From positions 62,001 to 126,000 of the forward strand of contig NZ_JABZEE010000049.1 of assembly GCF_013387495.1 (NCBI RefSeq): a DNA stretch of 64,000 bases, written 5' to 3'. Origin of the DNA: Streptomyces sp. PKU-EA00015. GTDB lineage: Bacteria > Actinomycetota > Actinomycetes > Streptomycetales > Streptomycetaceae. Both the position numbers and the translations under genes were made by a program. Positions 22,598-32,730 of the stretch are shown piece by piece. The notes under the pieces were generated by a model that worked only from the letters and a program-made list of their open reading frames with translations, was not told where the DNA came from and made no database searches. Within the stretch, counting starts at the first letter, position 1; every line of letters starts with the position of its first letter.

Positions 22598-23902
22598 TCA
22601 GCCCCGCCACTCCCGTGCGCGCGGGCGAAGGCCGGACTCGCCCGTCGTCGGGGTCCGGACCGCCAGGATCTGGTTGACTCCGATCCGGTTCCGTTCGAAC
22701 GACACCGCCGACGCCGCCATGTACAGCCGCCATACCCGCGCCCGGCCCGGGGACGTCAGGCGGGACGCGCGGGGCCAGGACGCCTCCAGGTTGGCGACCC
22801 AGGCCCGCAGCGTGCGGGCGTAGTGCTCGCGGATCGCCTCCACGTCGCGGACCTCGAAGCCCGCCTCCTCCAGCGTGGCGACCGTACGGCCGAGCGGGGC
22901 CAGTTCACCGTCGGGGAAGACGTACCGGTCGATGAACTCGTCCACCTGGTACGCCGCTTCGTTCTTCTCCGGGCGGCGCGCGATCTGGTGGTTGAGCAGC
23001 CGGCCGCTCGGCTTCAGCAGCGACAGGAGCTGGTCGGCGTACTCGCGGTAGCGGACCCGGCCGACGTGTTCGGCCATGCCGATGGAGGAAATTGCGTCGT
23101 ACGGACCGTCCCTGACGTCGCGGTAGTCCTGCACGCGGATCTCGATCCGGTCCGTCAGCCCCTCGTCGGCGATCCGCTTGCGGGCGTACGCGGCCTGCTC
23201 GCGGGAGAGTGTGATGCCCGTGACCTGCGCGCCGTACTCGCGTGCCGCGTGGATCGCCATCGAGCCCCAGCCGCAGCCGACGTCGAGCAGCCGGTCGCCC
23301 TTCGCCAGCCCCAGCTTGCGGCAGACCAGGTCGAGCTTGTCGCGCTGGGCGTCCTCCAGGGTGCCCTCGCCCTCGTCCCAGTAGGCGCACGAGTAGACCA
23401 TCGACGGGCCGAGCACCAGCCCGTAGAAGTCGTTGCCGACGTCGTAGTGGTGGCTGATGGCCTCCTTGTCGCGCCGTCTGGTGTGCAGCGGGCCGGTGCG
23501 GCGCCGCACCTCCTCGGCGGGGGCGGCCGGCGGGGGAAGCGCGCCGCCGAGCTTCAGCAGCCCCCGGGCGGCGGCCCGCAGCCGGGGGTCGCGCAGCGGG
23601 TGCACGGCGGGGGCGGCGGCAGCAGGGTCGGAGTTCCGCTCCCACACGAACCCGGACAGCCGGTCGAGCGCCTCGTAGAGGTTCCCGTCGACGTCGAGCT
23701 CTCCGGCGACCCACGCGCGCGCGAGGCCGAGCTCGCCCGGCCGCCACAACAGCCGCCGCAGCGCCCGCCGGTGGCGTACGACGACGACCGGCGCGTCCGG
23801 GGGACCGGACTCGCTGCCGTCCCAGGCCCGGATGCGCACCGGGAGCGGGACTCCCAGCACTTCCTCGGCAAGAGTGGTCAGCCGCAGCGCGGCGTCGGCC
23901 AT
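22598..23902 (-). CDS. cfa: Cyclopropane-fatty-acyl-phospholipid synthase family
   Basis: A 434-residue SAM-dependent enzyme that adds a methylene bridge (or methyl group) to unsaturated acyl chains of membrane lipids. The N-terminal lipid-binding domain (residues 1-130) is followed by the family marker ISHHYDVGNDFY (150-160), the SAM motif LLDVGCGWGS (205-214), SSIGMAEHVG with the active-site region, and a C-terminal YFPDGEL-like block (RYVFPDGEL). ATG at 23902 has GGAGG eight bases upstream. The stop is directly followed by the inverted intergenic element. Methyl-branching enzymes are close relatives, so the exact product is less sure than the family. Confidence 0.9.
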   Translation of the reverse strand: MADAALRLTTLAEEVLGVPLPVRIRAWDGSESGPPDAPVVVVRHRRALRRLLWRPGELGLARAWVAGELDVDGNLYEALDRLSGFVWERNSDPAAAAPAVHPLRDPRLRAAARGLLKLGGALPPPAAPAEEVRRRTGPLHTRRRDKEAISHHYDVGNDFYGLVLGPSMVYSCAYWDEGEGTLEDAQRDKLDLVCRKLGLAKGDRLLDVGCGWGSMAIHAAREYGAQVTGITLSREQAAYARKRIADEGLTDRIEIRVQDYRDVRDGPYDAISSIGMAEHVGRVRYREYADQLLSLLKPSGRLLNHQIARRPEKNEAAYQVDEFIDRYVFPDGELAPLGRTVATLEEAGFEVRDVEAIREHYARTLRAWVANLEASWPRASRLTSPGRARVWRLYMAASAVSFERNRIGVNQILAVRTPTTGESGLRPRAREWRG

Positions 23903-24039
23903 GGCGCACACCTCCGTGACGGTGGTTCCGCGGAACGCTCCACTTCCGTCCAACACGATGCCCACCCTGTGTACTTCCCCGCACTACGCCATGCACAGGC
24001 AAAATGCCTGCATGGCCCACAGGGTGTACGCCGGGAACG

Positions 24040-24083
24040 CCGAAGGGGCCGCCCGCACCACGGATGGCGGGCGGCCCCTTCGG
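24040..24083 (-). terminator. Terminator after ndh, 17-bp perfect stem
   Basis: The arms at 24040-24056 and 24067-24083 (CCGAAGGGGCCGCCCGC and complement) pair perfectly around a 10-base loop, 17 bases after the ndh stop and upstream of cfa. It should end ndh transcription. Confidence 0.85.
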
Positions 24084-24099
24084 GGCAGTGCGGGTGTCG

Positions 24100-25479
24100 T
24101 TACGACGCCTTGGCCTTCTCGGCCTCCGGCTTCGCGGCGACCGGGGCCGGCTTGGCGGCCTCGTAGAACTCCTCGCGCGGGCTCTCCATCGCACCGAGGG
24201 AGACGACCTCGCGCTTGAGGAACATCGCGAGCGTCCAGTCGGCGAAGACCCGGATCTTGCGGTTCCAGGTCGGCATGGCCATGCCGTGGTAACCACGGTG
24301 CATGTACCAGGCGAGCCGGCCCTTGAGCTTGATCTTCACCTTGCCCATGACGATCATCGCGACGCCCTTGTGCAGGCCGAGACCGGCGACCGCACCCTTG
24401 TTCGCGTGCTCGTACGTCTTCTGCGGGAAGCCGCGCATCCCGGAGATCACGTTGTCGCCGAGAACCTTGGCCTGGCGCAGCGCGTGCTGGGCGTTCGGCG
24501 GGCACCAGGCGTTCTCGACGCCGGCCTTGCGGGCGGCCATGTCCGGGACCTGGGCGTTGTCGCCGGCGGCCCAGATGTAGTCGGTGCCGTTGACCTGGAG
24601 CGTCTCGTTGCAGTCGACGTGGCCGCGGGGGCCGAGCGGCAGGCCGTAGCGGGCCAGCGCCGGGTTGGGCTTCACGCCGGCCGTCCACACGATGGTGTTG
24701 GAGTCGACCTCGAGGCCGTTCTTGAGCACCACGTGGCCGTCGATGCAGGAGTCCATGGAGGTGGAGAGGTAGATCTCGACCCCGCGGGCCTCCAGGTGCT
24801 CCTTGCCGTACTTGCCCAGCTTGGGGCCGACCTCGGGAAGGATCTTGTCGGCGGCGTCGACGAGGATGAAGCGCATGTCCTCGCGCTTGACGTTGGTGTA
24901 GTACTTGGCCGCGTCGCGGGCCAGGTCCTCCACCTCGCCGATGGTCTCCGCACCGGCGAAGCCGCCGCCCACGAAGACGAAGGTCAGCGCCTTGCGGCGG
25001 ACCTCCTCGTCGGTCGTCGAGTCGGCCTTGTCGAGCTGCTCGAGGACGTGGTTGCGCAGACCGATGGCCTCCTCGATGCCCTTCATGCCGATGCCCTGCT
25101 CGGCGAGGCCGGGGATCGGGAAGGTACGGGAGATCGCGCCGAGGGCGATGACCAGGTAGTCGAAGGGCAGCTCGTACGCCTCGCCGACCAGCGGGGAGAC
25201 GGTGGCGACCTTGCGGTCCTGGTCGATGGTCGTGACCCGGCCGGTGAGAACCTCTGCCTTGGGCAGCACGCGTCGCAGCGGGACGACGACATGCCGAGGC
25301 GAGATGCTGCCGGCGGCAGCTTCGGGGAGGAAGGGCTGGTACGTCATGTACGAGCGCGGGTCGACGACCGTGACGGTCGCCTCGCCGTAGCGCATCTTCT
25401 TCAGGATGCGACGTGCCGCGTACAGGCCTACGTACCCACCGCCTACAACGAGGATCCTGGGACGCTCCGTGGTGCTCAT
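24100..25479 (-). CDS. ndh: Type II NADH dehydrogenase
   Basis: A 459-residue single-subunit, non-proton-pumping NADH:menaquinone oxidoreductase on the inner face of the membrane. Two Rossmann folds are visible: FAD site RILVVGGGYVGLYAARRI at the N-terminus and NADH site LTFVFVGGGFAGAETIGEV (parts). The quinone-enzyme signatures TYQPFLPEAAAGSI, AAGDNAQVPD and KNGLEVDSNTIVWTAGVKPN (part) are present. The C-terminal amphipathic region with RVFADWTLAMF anchors it to the membrane. ATG at 25479 is best by homology; the ribosome site is weak. A Rex-like operator lies 36 bases upstream, in line with control by the NADH/NAD ratio. Confidence 0.94.
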   Translation of the reverse strand: MSTTERPRILVVGGGYVGLYAARRILKKMRYGEATVTVVDPRSYMTYQPFLPEAAAGSISPRHVVVPLRRVLPKAEVLTGRVTTIDQDRKVATVSPLVGEAYELPFDYLVIALGAISRTFPIPGLAEQGIGMKGIEEAIGLRNHVLEQLDKADSTTDEEVRRKALTFVFVGGGFAGAETIGEVEDLARDAAKYYTNVKREDMRFILVDAADKILPEVGPKLGKYGKEHLEARGVEIYLSTSMDSCIDGHVVLKNGLEVDSNTIVWTAGVKPNPALARYGLPLGPRGHVDCNETLQVNGTDYIWAAGDNAQVPDMAARKAGVENAWCPPNAQHALRQAKVLGDNVISGMRGFPQKTYEHANKGAVAGLGLHKGVAMIVMGKVKIKLKGRLAWYMHRGYHGMAMPTWNRKIRVFADWTLAMFLKREVVSLGAMESPREEFYEAAKPAPVAAKPEAEKAKAS

Positions 25480-25514
25480 GCCATCGAGTATCCACCCCCC
25501 TCGGAGGGGGTGCT

Positions 25515-25530
25515 CGTGAGCCCCTTCACA
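25515..25530. promoter_or_regulatory. Rex-like operator A, next to ndh
   Basis: CGTGAGCCCCTTCACA fits the recalled Streptomyces Rex operator TGTGAACNNNTTCACA at 11 of 13 fixed positions with correct spacing. It is 36 bases upstream of the ndh start. Rex is a redox-sensing repressor released by high NADH. Confidence 0.55.
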
Positions 25531-25787
25531 AGCAGTCGCGTGTGCTCTGCTACACTGCGCGGCCCACGTGACCGAGGTCATGGCGTGGTACGGGAACCAC
25601 GGTGTAACGGAGGACGTTGTCCACCCCTCGTGAGCTGGCCCCTAAGCCTTCTCGGCGGGAGAACCACTCCTCCTTCCCCTCTGCGGGCAACGCATACCGA
25701 ATGCCTTGGAATCCGCTGCAGAACACCCAACAGGCGGATGGAGAGAGAGTTTCGGGGCTTCGGAGCGCCCATCGGGGCCGAATTCCT

Positions 25788-25803
25788 TGTGAAGAACTTC
25801 ACG
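25788..25803. promoter_or_regulatory. Rex-like operator B, far upstream
   Basis: TGTGAAGAACTTCACG contains the perfect arms GTGAA and TTCAC with the 4-base Rex spacing, 11 of 13 fixed positions. It lies about 309 bases before ndh and 265 before the VOC gene. It could pair with site A by looping or control another promoter. Confidence 0.5.
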
Positions 25804-26067
25804 AACTTTCTCCGCGGGCGCTTCCCGGGCCCTCCGATCCGTCCACCGGACCCGGCCCGGAGGCCGGCAGGGCGAGCACCTCGCGCTCGCGCCGGGGGGT
25901 TGAATGCCGAGCCGCCCCGTCGGTCCACAGGGCCGGCCGGGCGGCTTCCGCGTACCCGTCGGGACGGTCCCGGGCTGTTCGGCGCGCGACGGGACGCGCC
26001 TGGTGCCAGGCTGACAAAGGTGTGCCACGAGCCCTGAGACACAGCCCCGGAGAGAGAGAACCCGACC

Positions 26068-26862
26068 ATGATCACGACCGACTTCGTCCCCGGCTCCCCG
26101 TGCTGGATCGACCTGGGCGCGCGCGACGTCCCGGCGGCGGCGGCCTTCTACAACGCCGTCTTCGGCTGGGAGGCCCATCCGTTCGGCGACGAGCCGAGCG
26201 ACTACAAGGCCCTCCGCCTCGACGGCAAGGTGGTCGGCGCCATCGGGCCGCTCACCGAGGAAGGCGCCCGCTCGGCCTGGATGGTCTACTTCCACACGCG
26301 CGACATCGAGGCCACCGTCAAGGCCGTCGAACAGGCGGGCGGCTCCGTCCGCACCCCGCCGTCCGAGGCCTCGGAGGAGGGCCGGTTCGCGCAGCTCACC
26401 GACCCGCAGGACGCCCAGTTCGCCGTCTGGCAGCCCGGCAGCTACCCGGGCATCGAGGTCGCGGACAGCCCGGGCAGCCTGAGCTGGGTCGAGCTGTACA
26501 CGAACGACTCGTCGGCCGCGCGGGACTTCTACGGCACGGTCTTCGGCTGGACCGGCCAGGACATGGAGCTCCCGGGCGGCGGCGGCACGTACACGATGCT
26601 GACCCCGAAGGACCATCCGCCGGAGCGGATGTTCGGCGGCCTGATGGCCGTGCCCGGCATGTTCGAGTCGGGCGACGCGAAGCCGTACTGGCACCCCGTC
26701 TTCGGCTCGGCGGACTGCGACGCCACGGTCGCCCGTGTGCGGCAGAACGGCGGGGCGGTCTCGATGGGCCCGGAGGACGCGGAGGGCGTCGGCCGGCTGG
26801 CGGTGTGCAACGACCCGGCGGGTGCGGAGTTCGTCGTGCTGACCCCCGCCCCGCCGGCCTGA
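26068..26862 (+). CDS. VOC family protein, two glyoxalase-like domains
   Basis: A 264-residue protein of two tandem vicinal-oxygen-chelate domains: residues about 8-125 (GSPCWIDLGARDVPAAAAFY, FGWEAHPF) and 135-260 (SLSWVELYTNDSSAARDFYG, FGWTGQDMEL). AFYNAVFGWE and DFYGTVFGW mark the paired beta-alpha-beta units. Metal ligands are not clear, so it may bind small molecules rather than catalyse. I recall such proteins annotated as hydroxylases or antibiotic-binding proteins without proof. ATG at 26068 follows GGAGAGAGAG. It converges with the ppx/gppA gene, seven bases apart. Confidence 0.88.
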   Translation: MITTDFVPGSPCWIDLGARDVPAAAAFYNAVFGWEAHPFGDEPSDYKALRLDGKVVGAIGPLTEEGARSAWMVYFHTRDIEATVKAVEQAGGSVRTPPSEASEEGRFAQLTDPQDAQFAVWQPGSYPGIEVADSPGSLSWVELYTNDSSAARDFYGTVFGWTGQDMELPGGGGTYTMLTPKDHPPERMFGGLMAVPGMFESGDAKPYWHPVFGSADCDATVARVRQNGGAVSMGPEDAEGVGRLAVCNDPAGAEFVVLTPAPPA

Positions 26863-26868
26863 GACACC

Positions 26869-27807
26869 TCAGAACCAGCCTTCGGCCGCCTTGTACGCGA
26901 TGCCGTCGAGGATGTCGTGCTCGCTGACGACGACCTCGCGGGCGCCGATGCGCTGCATGATCGTGAGCAGGACGAGCGCCCCGGCCTGGATGACGTCGAC
27001 CCGGCCGGGGTGCATCACGCCGATCGCCGCGCGCTCGTCGTGCGTCGAGTTCAGCAGCATCGTCGTGACCTCCTCGACCTGCTCGTAGGAGATCCGCGAG
27101 TGGTGGATCCTGGCCGAGTCGTACGTGTCGAGACCGAGCGCGATCCCGGCAACCGTGGTCACGGAACCGGCGAGGCCGACCAGGGTGCGGGCCTCGTCGA
27201 TCGGGACGGTCTGCGCCGCGAGGTCCAGCGCGGCCTCGATGTCGGCGCGGATCGCCGCGATCTGCTCCGGCGTCGCGGGGCTGCTCGGCGCGTGCCGCTC
27301 CGTCATCCGCACGCAGCCGATGTCGACCGACCGGGCGGCGCGGGAATGCTCCTCGCCGAGCACGAACTCGGTCGAACCGCCGCCGATGTCGACGACCAGG
27401 TACGGCTTGTCCAGGTCGGTGCGCCCCGCGAGCGAGCGGGTGGCGCCGGTGAAGGAGAACTCGGCCTCCTGGTCGCCGGAGATGACCTCCGGCTCGACGC
27501 CGAGGATGTCGAGGACACCGCGGACGAAGTCGTCGCGGTTCTCGGCGTCCCGGGAGGCGGACGTGGCGACGAAGCGTACGGTCTCGGCGCCGAGTTCCTT
27601 GATGACGGCGGCGTACTCGCGGCAGGCCGCGAAGGTCCGCTCCAGCGCCTCGGGGGCGAGCCGCCCGGTGCGGTCGACGCCCTGCCCCAGCCGGACAATG
27701 ATCATCCGCCGGTCGAGGTCGACCAGGCTGCCCGACTCCGGGTCGACGTCGGCGACGAGGAGCCGGATGGAGTTGGTGCCGCAGTCGACGGCGGCGACGC
27801 GGGTCAC
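26869..27807 (-). CDS. Ppx/GppA family phosphatase
   Basis: A 312-residue exopolyphosphatase/pppGpp phosphohydrolase of the actin-like ATPase fold. Phosphate loop 1 is AAVDCGTNSIRLLVADV and loop 2 is VVDIGGGSTEFVLG. The TSASRDAENRDDF stretch is typical. About 310 residues is the length of the actinobacterial one-domain forms. GTG at 27807 overlaps the DUF501 stop by four bases, so the two are co-translated. It may cut long polyphosphate chains or pppGpp; actinobacterial Ppx proteins of this length mostly prefer short polyphosphate. Confidence 0.92.
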   Translation of the reverse strand: MTRVAAVDCGTNSIRLLVADVDPESGSLVDLDRRMIIVRLGQGVDRTGRLAPEALERTFAACREYAAVIKELGAETVRFVATSASRDAENRDDFVRGVLDILGVEPEVISGDQEAEFSFTGATRSLAGRTDLDKPYLVVDIGGGSTEFVLGEEHSRAARSVDIGCVRMTERHAPSSPATPEQIAAIRADIEAALDLAAQTVPIDEARTLVGLAGSVTTVAGIALGLDTYDSARIHHSRISYEQVEEVTTMLLNSTHDERAAIGVMHPGRVDVIQAGALVLLTIMQRIGAREVVVSEHDILDGIAYKAAEGWF

Positions 27808-28340
27808 TTGTCGTCCTCCTCCGTGACGAGGCCGGTCACGCACGGGCCCTTGCGCCACCACTCGGGCAGCATCGCGATCGCCTCGTCCCCCAGCGGGTTC
27901 ACGCCGGGGCCCGCCGCGAGCGAGTGGCCGACCAGGACGTGCAGGCACTTCACCCGGTCCGGCATGCCGCCCGCGCTGGGGAAGCCCTGGAGCACCTCGA
28001 TCGCGTCGCGGCGCGCGATGTAGTCCTCGTGCGCGGCGCGGTAGGCGGCGGCCAGCTCGGGATCCGTGGCCAGGCGTGCCTGCATCTCCTTCATGACGCC
28101 GTTGGCCTCCAGCGTGCCGATCGCGGAAGCGGCCCGCGGGCAGGTCAAGTAGTACAGCGTGGGGAAGGGCGTCCCGTCCGGCAGACGGGGTGCGGTCTCG
28201 ACGACATCCGGCTGCCCGCAGGGGCAGCGGTGCGCGATGGCGCGCAGTCCGCGCGGCGGCCGGCCGAGCTGCTGCTCGAACGCGGCGATGTCCGCGTCGG
28301 TCGGCTCGGTGTGCTCGGTGATGGGAGGAGGGGTTTCCAT
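27804..28340 (-). CDS. DUF501 domain protein
   Basis: A 178-residue soluble protein of the DUF501 family, found almost always between divIC and ppx/gppA in actinobacteria. Visible marks: a Cys pair in HRCPCGQPDVV and the TLYYLTCPRAASAIGTLEA block (shortened), with VKCLHVLVGHSLAAGPGVNP near the C-terminus. The conserved Cys and His residues could bind a metal. Function unknown. ATG at 28340; coupled to the downstream phosphatase by overlap. Confidence 0.92.
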   Translation of the reverse strand: METPPPITEHTEPTDADIAAFEQQLGRPPRGLRAIAHRCPCGQPDVVETAPRLPDGTPFPTLYYLTCPRAASAIGTLEANGVMKEMQARLATDPELAAAYRAAHEDYIARRDAIEVLQGFPSAGGMPDRVKCLHVLVGHSLAAGPGVNPLGDEAIAMLPEWWRKGPCVTGLVTEEDDK

Positions 28341-28372
28341 GCCTGCCTTGCTGCTGTGTTCGCTACTGGGGG

Positions 28373-28846
28373 CTACTGGCGGTCGGCGTTGTCCACGCCG
28401 TTCCAGACGTTGGAGTACCAGGGCCGGTCCGCCGCGCTCTCGTCCTCGCGGCGCTCCTCGGCGGTCTCGGGGTCGATCACCGTGTAGCCGGTCTCGCCCG
28501 GGAGCACGTAGTGCAGGTGCTCACGGGCGAGGCGCCGGATGTACATGTCGTCCTGGAGGCGGGCCTTCTCGTCCCGGAGCTCCTCGACCTGTTCGCGGGC
28601 CTCGGCCATCCGGCGTTCCTGCTCGGCGATCTCGGCGCGCTGGGAGACGTACTGACGCATCGGGTAGGCGAGGGCGACCACCAGGGAACAGACGACCAGC
28701 GCGAGGAACGCGGCCCGGCCGGTGAGCCGGGAGCGGCGGGCCTGGCGACGGCTCTGCGACCGGTAGACGCGGGCGGCGGTCTGCTCGCCGAGCAGCCGCA
28801 GTCTCGTCGCGGTGGAGAACCGGTCCGGCTCCGGCCTGCGTGCCAT
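28373..28846 (-). CDS. divIC: Septum formation initiator DivIC/FtsB
   Basis: A 157-residue bitopic cell-division protein. A basic cytoplasmic head (residues 1-43) is followed by one membrane helix (AAFLALVVCSLVVALAYPM), a coiled coil (EIAEQERRMAEAREQVEEL onward, about 70-105), and an extracellular tail with the REHLHYVLPGETGYTVI motif of actinobacterial DivIC. It joins FtsL and FtsQ in activating septal wall synthesis; in Streptomyces it is needed for sporulation septa but not for growth. It sits between eno and DUF501 on the same strand. Confidence 0.93.
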   Translation of the reverse strand: MARRPEPDRFSTATRLRLLGEQTAARVYRSQSRRQARRSRLTGRAAFLALVVCSLVVALAYPMRQYVSQRAEIAEQERRMAEAREQVEELRDEKARLQDDMYIRRLAREHLHYVLPGETGYTVIDPETAEERREDESAADRPWYSNVWNGVDNADRQ

Positions 28847-28871
28847 GCTCTCTCGCCTCCCCTTTCACACG

Positions 28872-28916
28872 CGTACGTCCCCGGACACGGTACGGGACCG
28901 GGGACGGGGACGTACG
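28872..28916 (-). terminator. Terminator after eno
   Basis: CGTACGTCCCC (28872-28882) pairs perfectly with GGGGACGTACG (28906-28916), with further CCGG/CCGG pairing inside. It lies between the eno stop and divIC, 24 bases after the eno stop. Confidence 0.7.
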
Positions 28917-28939
28917 GAGGCGGGGGTGTCAGCCCGTGG

Positions 28940-30286
<1,347 letters not shown>

Positions 30287-30419
30287 CTAACCGTCTCGGG
30301 GGCAAAGGCCGGCCGATGCCCGCCCCGTGGGACGAAAAAGGGCATGAACGCTGGGCGTGCCGGACAAAACCCCCGCAAGCTACTCGTAAGTAAGGCTCTT
30401 CGGGGCCCTTCACGACCGA

Positions 30420-30463
30420 ACCCCGGCCCGGCGCTTACGGGGGAAGCAGCGCCGGACCGGGGT
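30420..30463 (-). terminator. Terminator after the first rpf gene
   Basis: The arms 30420-30435 and 30448-30463 pair over 16 bases with one G-U wobble in the minus-strand transcript. The hairpin is about 40 bases past the rpf stop and upstream of the eno promoter region. Confidence 0.75.
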
Positions 30464-30501
30464 GCTCGGAACCCGTCCGCGGGCCCGCGGACGGCGGGCG
30501 G

Positions 30502-31406
<905 letters not shown>

Positions 31407-31443
31407 CCCGCGGTGGCGAGCGGTTCCGACCGTAAACACACCG

Positions 31444-31475
31444 CTCCCCGATGTCCAAAGTCGAACATCGGGGAG
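31444..31475. terminator. 11-bp hairpin between the two rpf genes
   Basis: CTCCCCGATGT (31444-31454) and ACATCGGGGAG (31465-31475) pair perfectly around a 10-base loop. It lies about 150 bases past the stop of the upstream rpf gene and just before the c-di-AMP leader. It could end the upstream transcript or act as an operator for the downstream promoter. Confidence 0.55.
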
Positions 31476-31626
31476 AAATCGCCCGAACCGCCCTCCACTT
31501 GGGAGGCGTTTATGCAGGTCGGGCACGGCTTGGGCGAATTTGCTGGGCGATATCGGCCAGTTGCGGCAAAGAGACCCTTGTCTCACTTGCACAGAACGGA
31601 CATATACCAGCGAATCGCCGCTTGAA

Positions 31627-32589
31627 CTACTCGCCGTTCAGGCCGAGATCGAGGCTCTGACCGGGGAGGATGAGATCGGGGTCGGCGCCCACGGTCTTCT
31701 CGTTCGCCTCATAGAGGGCGCCCCACCCCCCGGGCACCTCGCGCTCGTCGGCGATGGCCCACAGGGTGTCGCCCGGCTGGACGGTGTACGTGCCGTCGGA
31801 TGCGCCCTCTGTCACCCCGTCACGTGCCGTTGTGTCACCTCGCGAGGCATGACGACCGCTTTCACGTTCCTTGTCCTCGATGCCCGTTTCGGCGTCGTCG
31901 GGGGCGGGCTCGCCCCGGTGCCTGCCCGCGCCGGTCGCGGGGTCCGACGCCTCGGCGCCGTCCGTGTCGGCGGACGGGGCCGGGGACGCCTGCGCGTCGC
32001 CGTCCTCGGGCGTGGGCGTCGTGGAGGCGTCCGGCGCGGGGGTCTCCCGCGAACCGTCCGACGCGTCCGCGGCCGGGTCGCCGGCATCCGCGTCACCGGA
32101 GTCGGCCGGCGCACCCTCGTCGGACCTCGTGTCGGCGCTCGCGCCGGTGCCGGCGTCCGCGCTCGCGTCCGGCAGGGGCAGGAGGTCCCCGGGGTCGACA
32201 CCGGTCGAGGCGTCGTCGTTGGTCAGGCCCGCGATGGGGGCGCATGCCTGCCAGGCGTCGGGCCCCTGCGCGTCCAGCACCTTCTCCGCGACCGCGATCT
32301 GCTGCGAACGGCTCGCAAGGTCGGCGCTCGGCGCGTACGCCGTGCCGCCGAACTCCTCCCACGTCTGCTGCGACAGCTGCAGCCCGCCGTAGAAGCCGTT
32401 GCCGAGGTCGGCGCTCCACATGCCGCTGCTCTCGCATTCGGCGACGCGGTCCCAGGTGGCCGCGTCGGCGGCGGAGGCGGAGCCCGCGCCGAGCAGGGGG
32501 AGCGCGATGGCGGATCCGGTCACCCCTGCCGCGACGACGATGGCCGGAGCCTGACGGGGGCGGCGGTGACGTCCGTTCCCGGAGCGCAT
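31627..32589 (-). CDS. Resuscitation-promoting factor with long acidic linker and LysM
   Basis: A 320-residue secreted Rpf-family enzyme. The signal peptide is basic then hydrophobic (APAIVVAAGVTGSAIALPLL, cleavage near ASA). The Rpf domain (about 40-115) has TWDRVAECESSGMWSADLGN with the catalytic Glu and GFYGGLQLSQQTWEEFGG. A 150-residue low-complexity linker rich in Asp, Ala, Pro, Thr and Ser follows, then one LysM (YTVQPGDTLWAIADEREVPG, LILPGQSLDLG). The linker suits an extended reach through the wall. ATG at 32589. No c-di-AMP aptamer is seen in its short leader, unlike its neighbour. Confidence 0.92.
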   Translation of the reverse strand: MRSGNGRHRRPRQAPAIVVAAGVTGSAIALPLLGAGSASAADAATWDRVAECESSGMWSADLGNGFYGGLQLSQQTWEEFGGTAYAPSADLASRSQQIAVAEKVLDAQGPDAWQACAPIAGLTNDDASTGVDPGDLLPLPDASADAGTGASADTRSDEGAPADSGDADAGDPAADASDGSRETPAPDASTTPTPEDGDAQASPAPSADTDGAEASDPATGAGRHRGEPAPDDAETGIEDKERESGRHASRGDTTARDGVTEGASDGTYTVQPGDTLWAIADEREVPGGWGALYEANEKTVGADPDLILPGQSLDLGLNGE

Positions 32590-32730
32590 GCAGTTGCCTT
32601 TCGCGTGACTACTGGGGACTGTGCGGCCTGCTGATGCCTGCCGAGTCGACGGTGAACGTAGCCGCATTCGAACGTGAGTCACAAGTCGATGCAGCGGAGA
32701 TCACGTAAAAGTCACAGACTTGACGCTTCG

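Larger units (their letters stand above)
25480..26067. other. Divergent ndh/VOC region with Rex-like sites, no gene
   Basis: No convincing gene lies in these 588 bases, though frames are open on both strands. It contains two Rex-like palindromes (25515-25530 and 25788-25803), a CCCCCTCGGAGGGGG hairpin (25496-25510) in the ndh leader, and a TACACT -10-like box at 25551-25556 on the plus strand. The length is large for two promoters, so an unrecognised small RNA or leader is possible. Confidence 0.5.

Noticed and set aside
21681-22733. Open frames across the 33-bp array (repeating PPPTAWRVWEG or GGTAAYGLAGV)
   Set aside because: The 33-bp period keeps any frame open. There is no ribosome site or signal, and the same core occurs singly in noncoding DNA nearby, so I call it a noncoding repeat.
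25617-26037. Open frames in the ndh/VOC gap on both strands
   Set aside because: Arg/Pro/Ser-rich composition, unclear starts and no domain; treated as noncoding.
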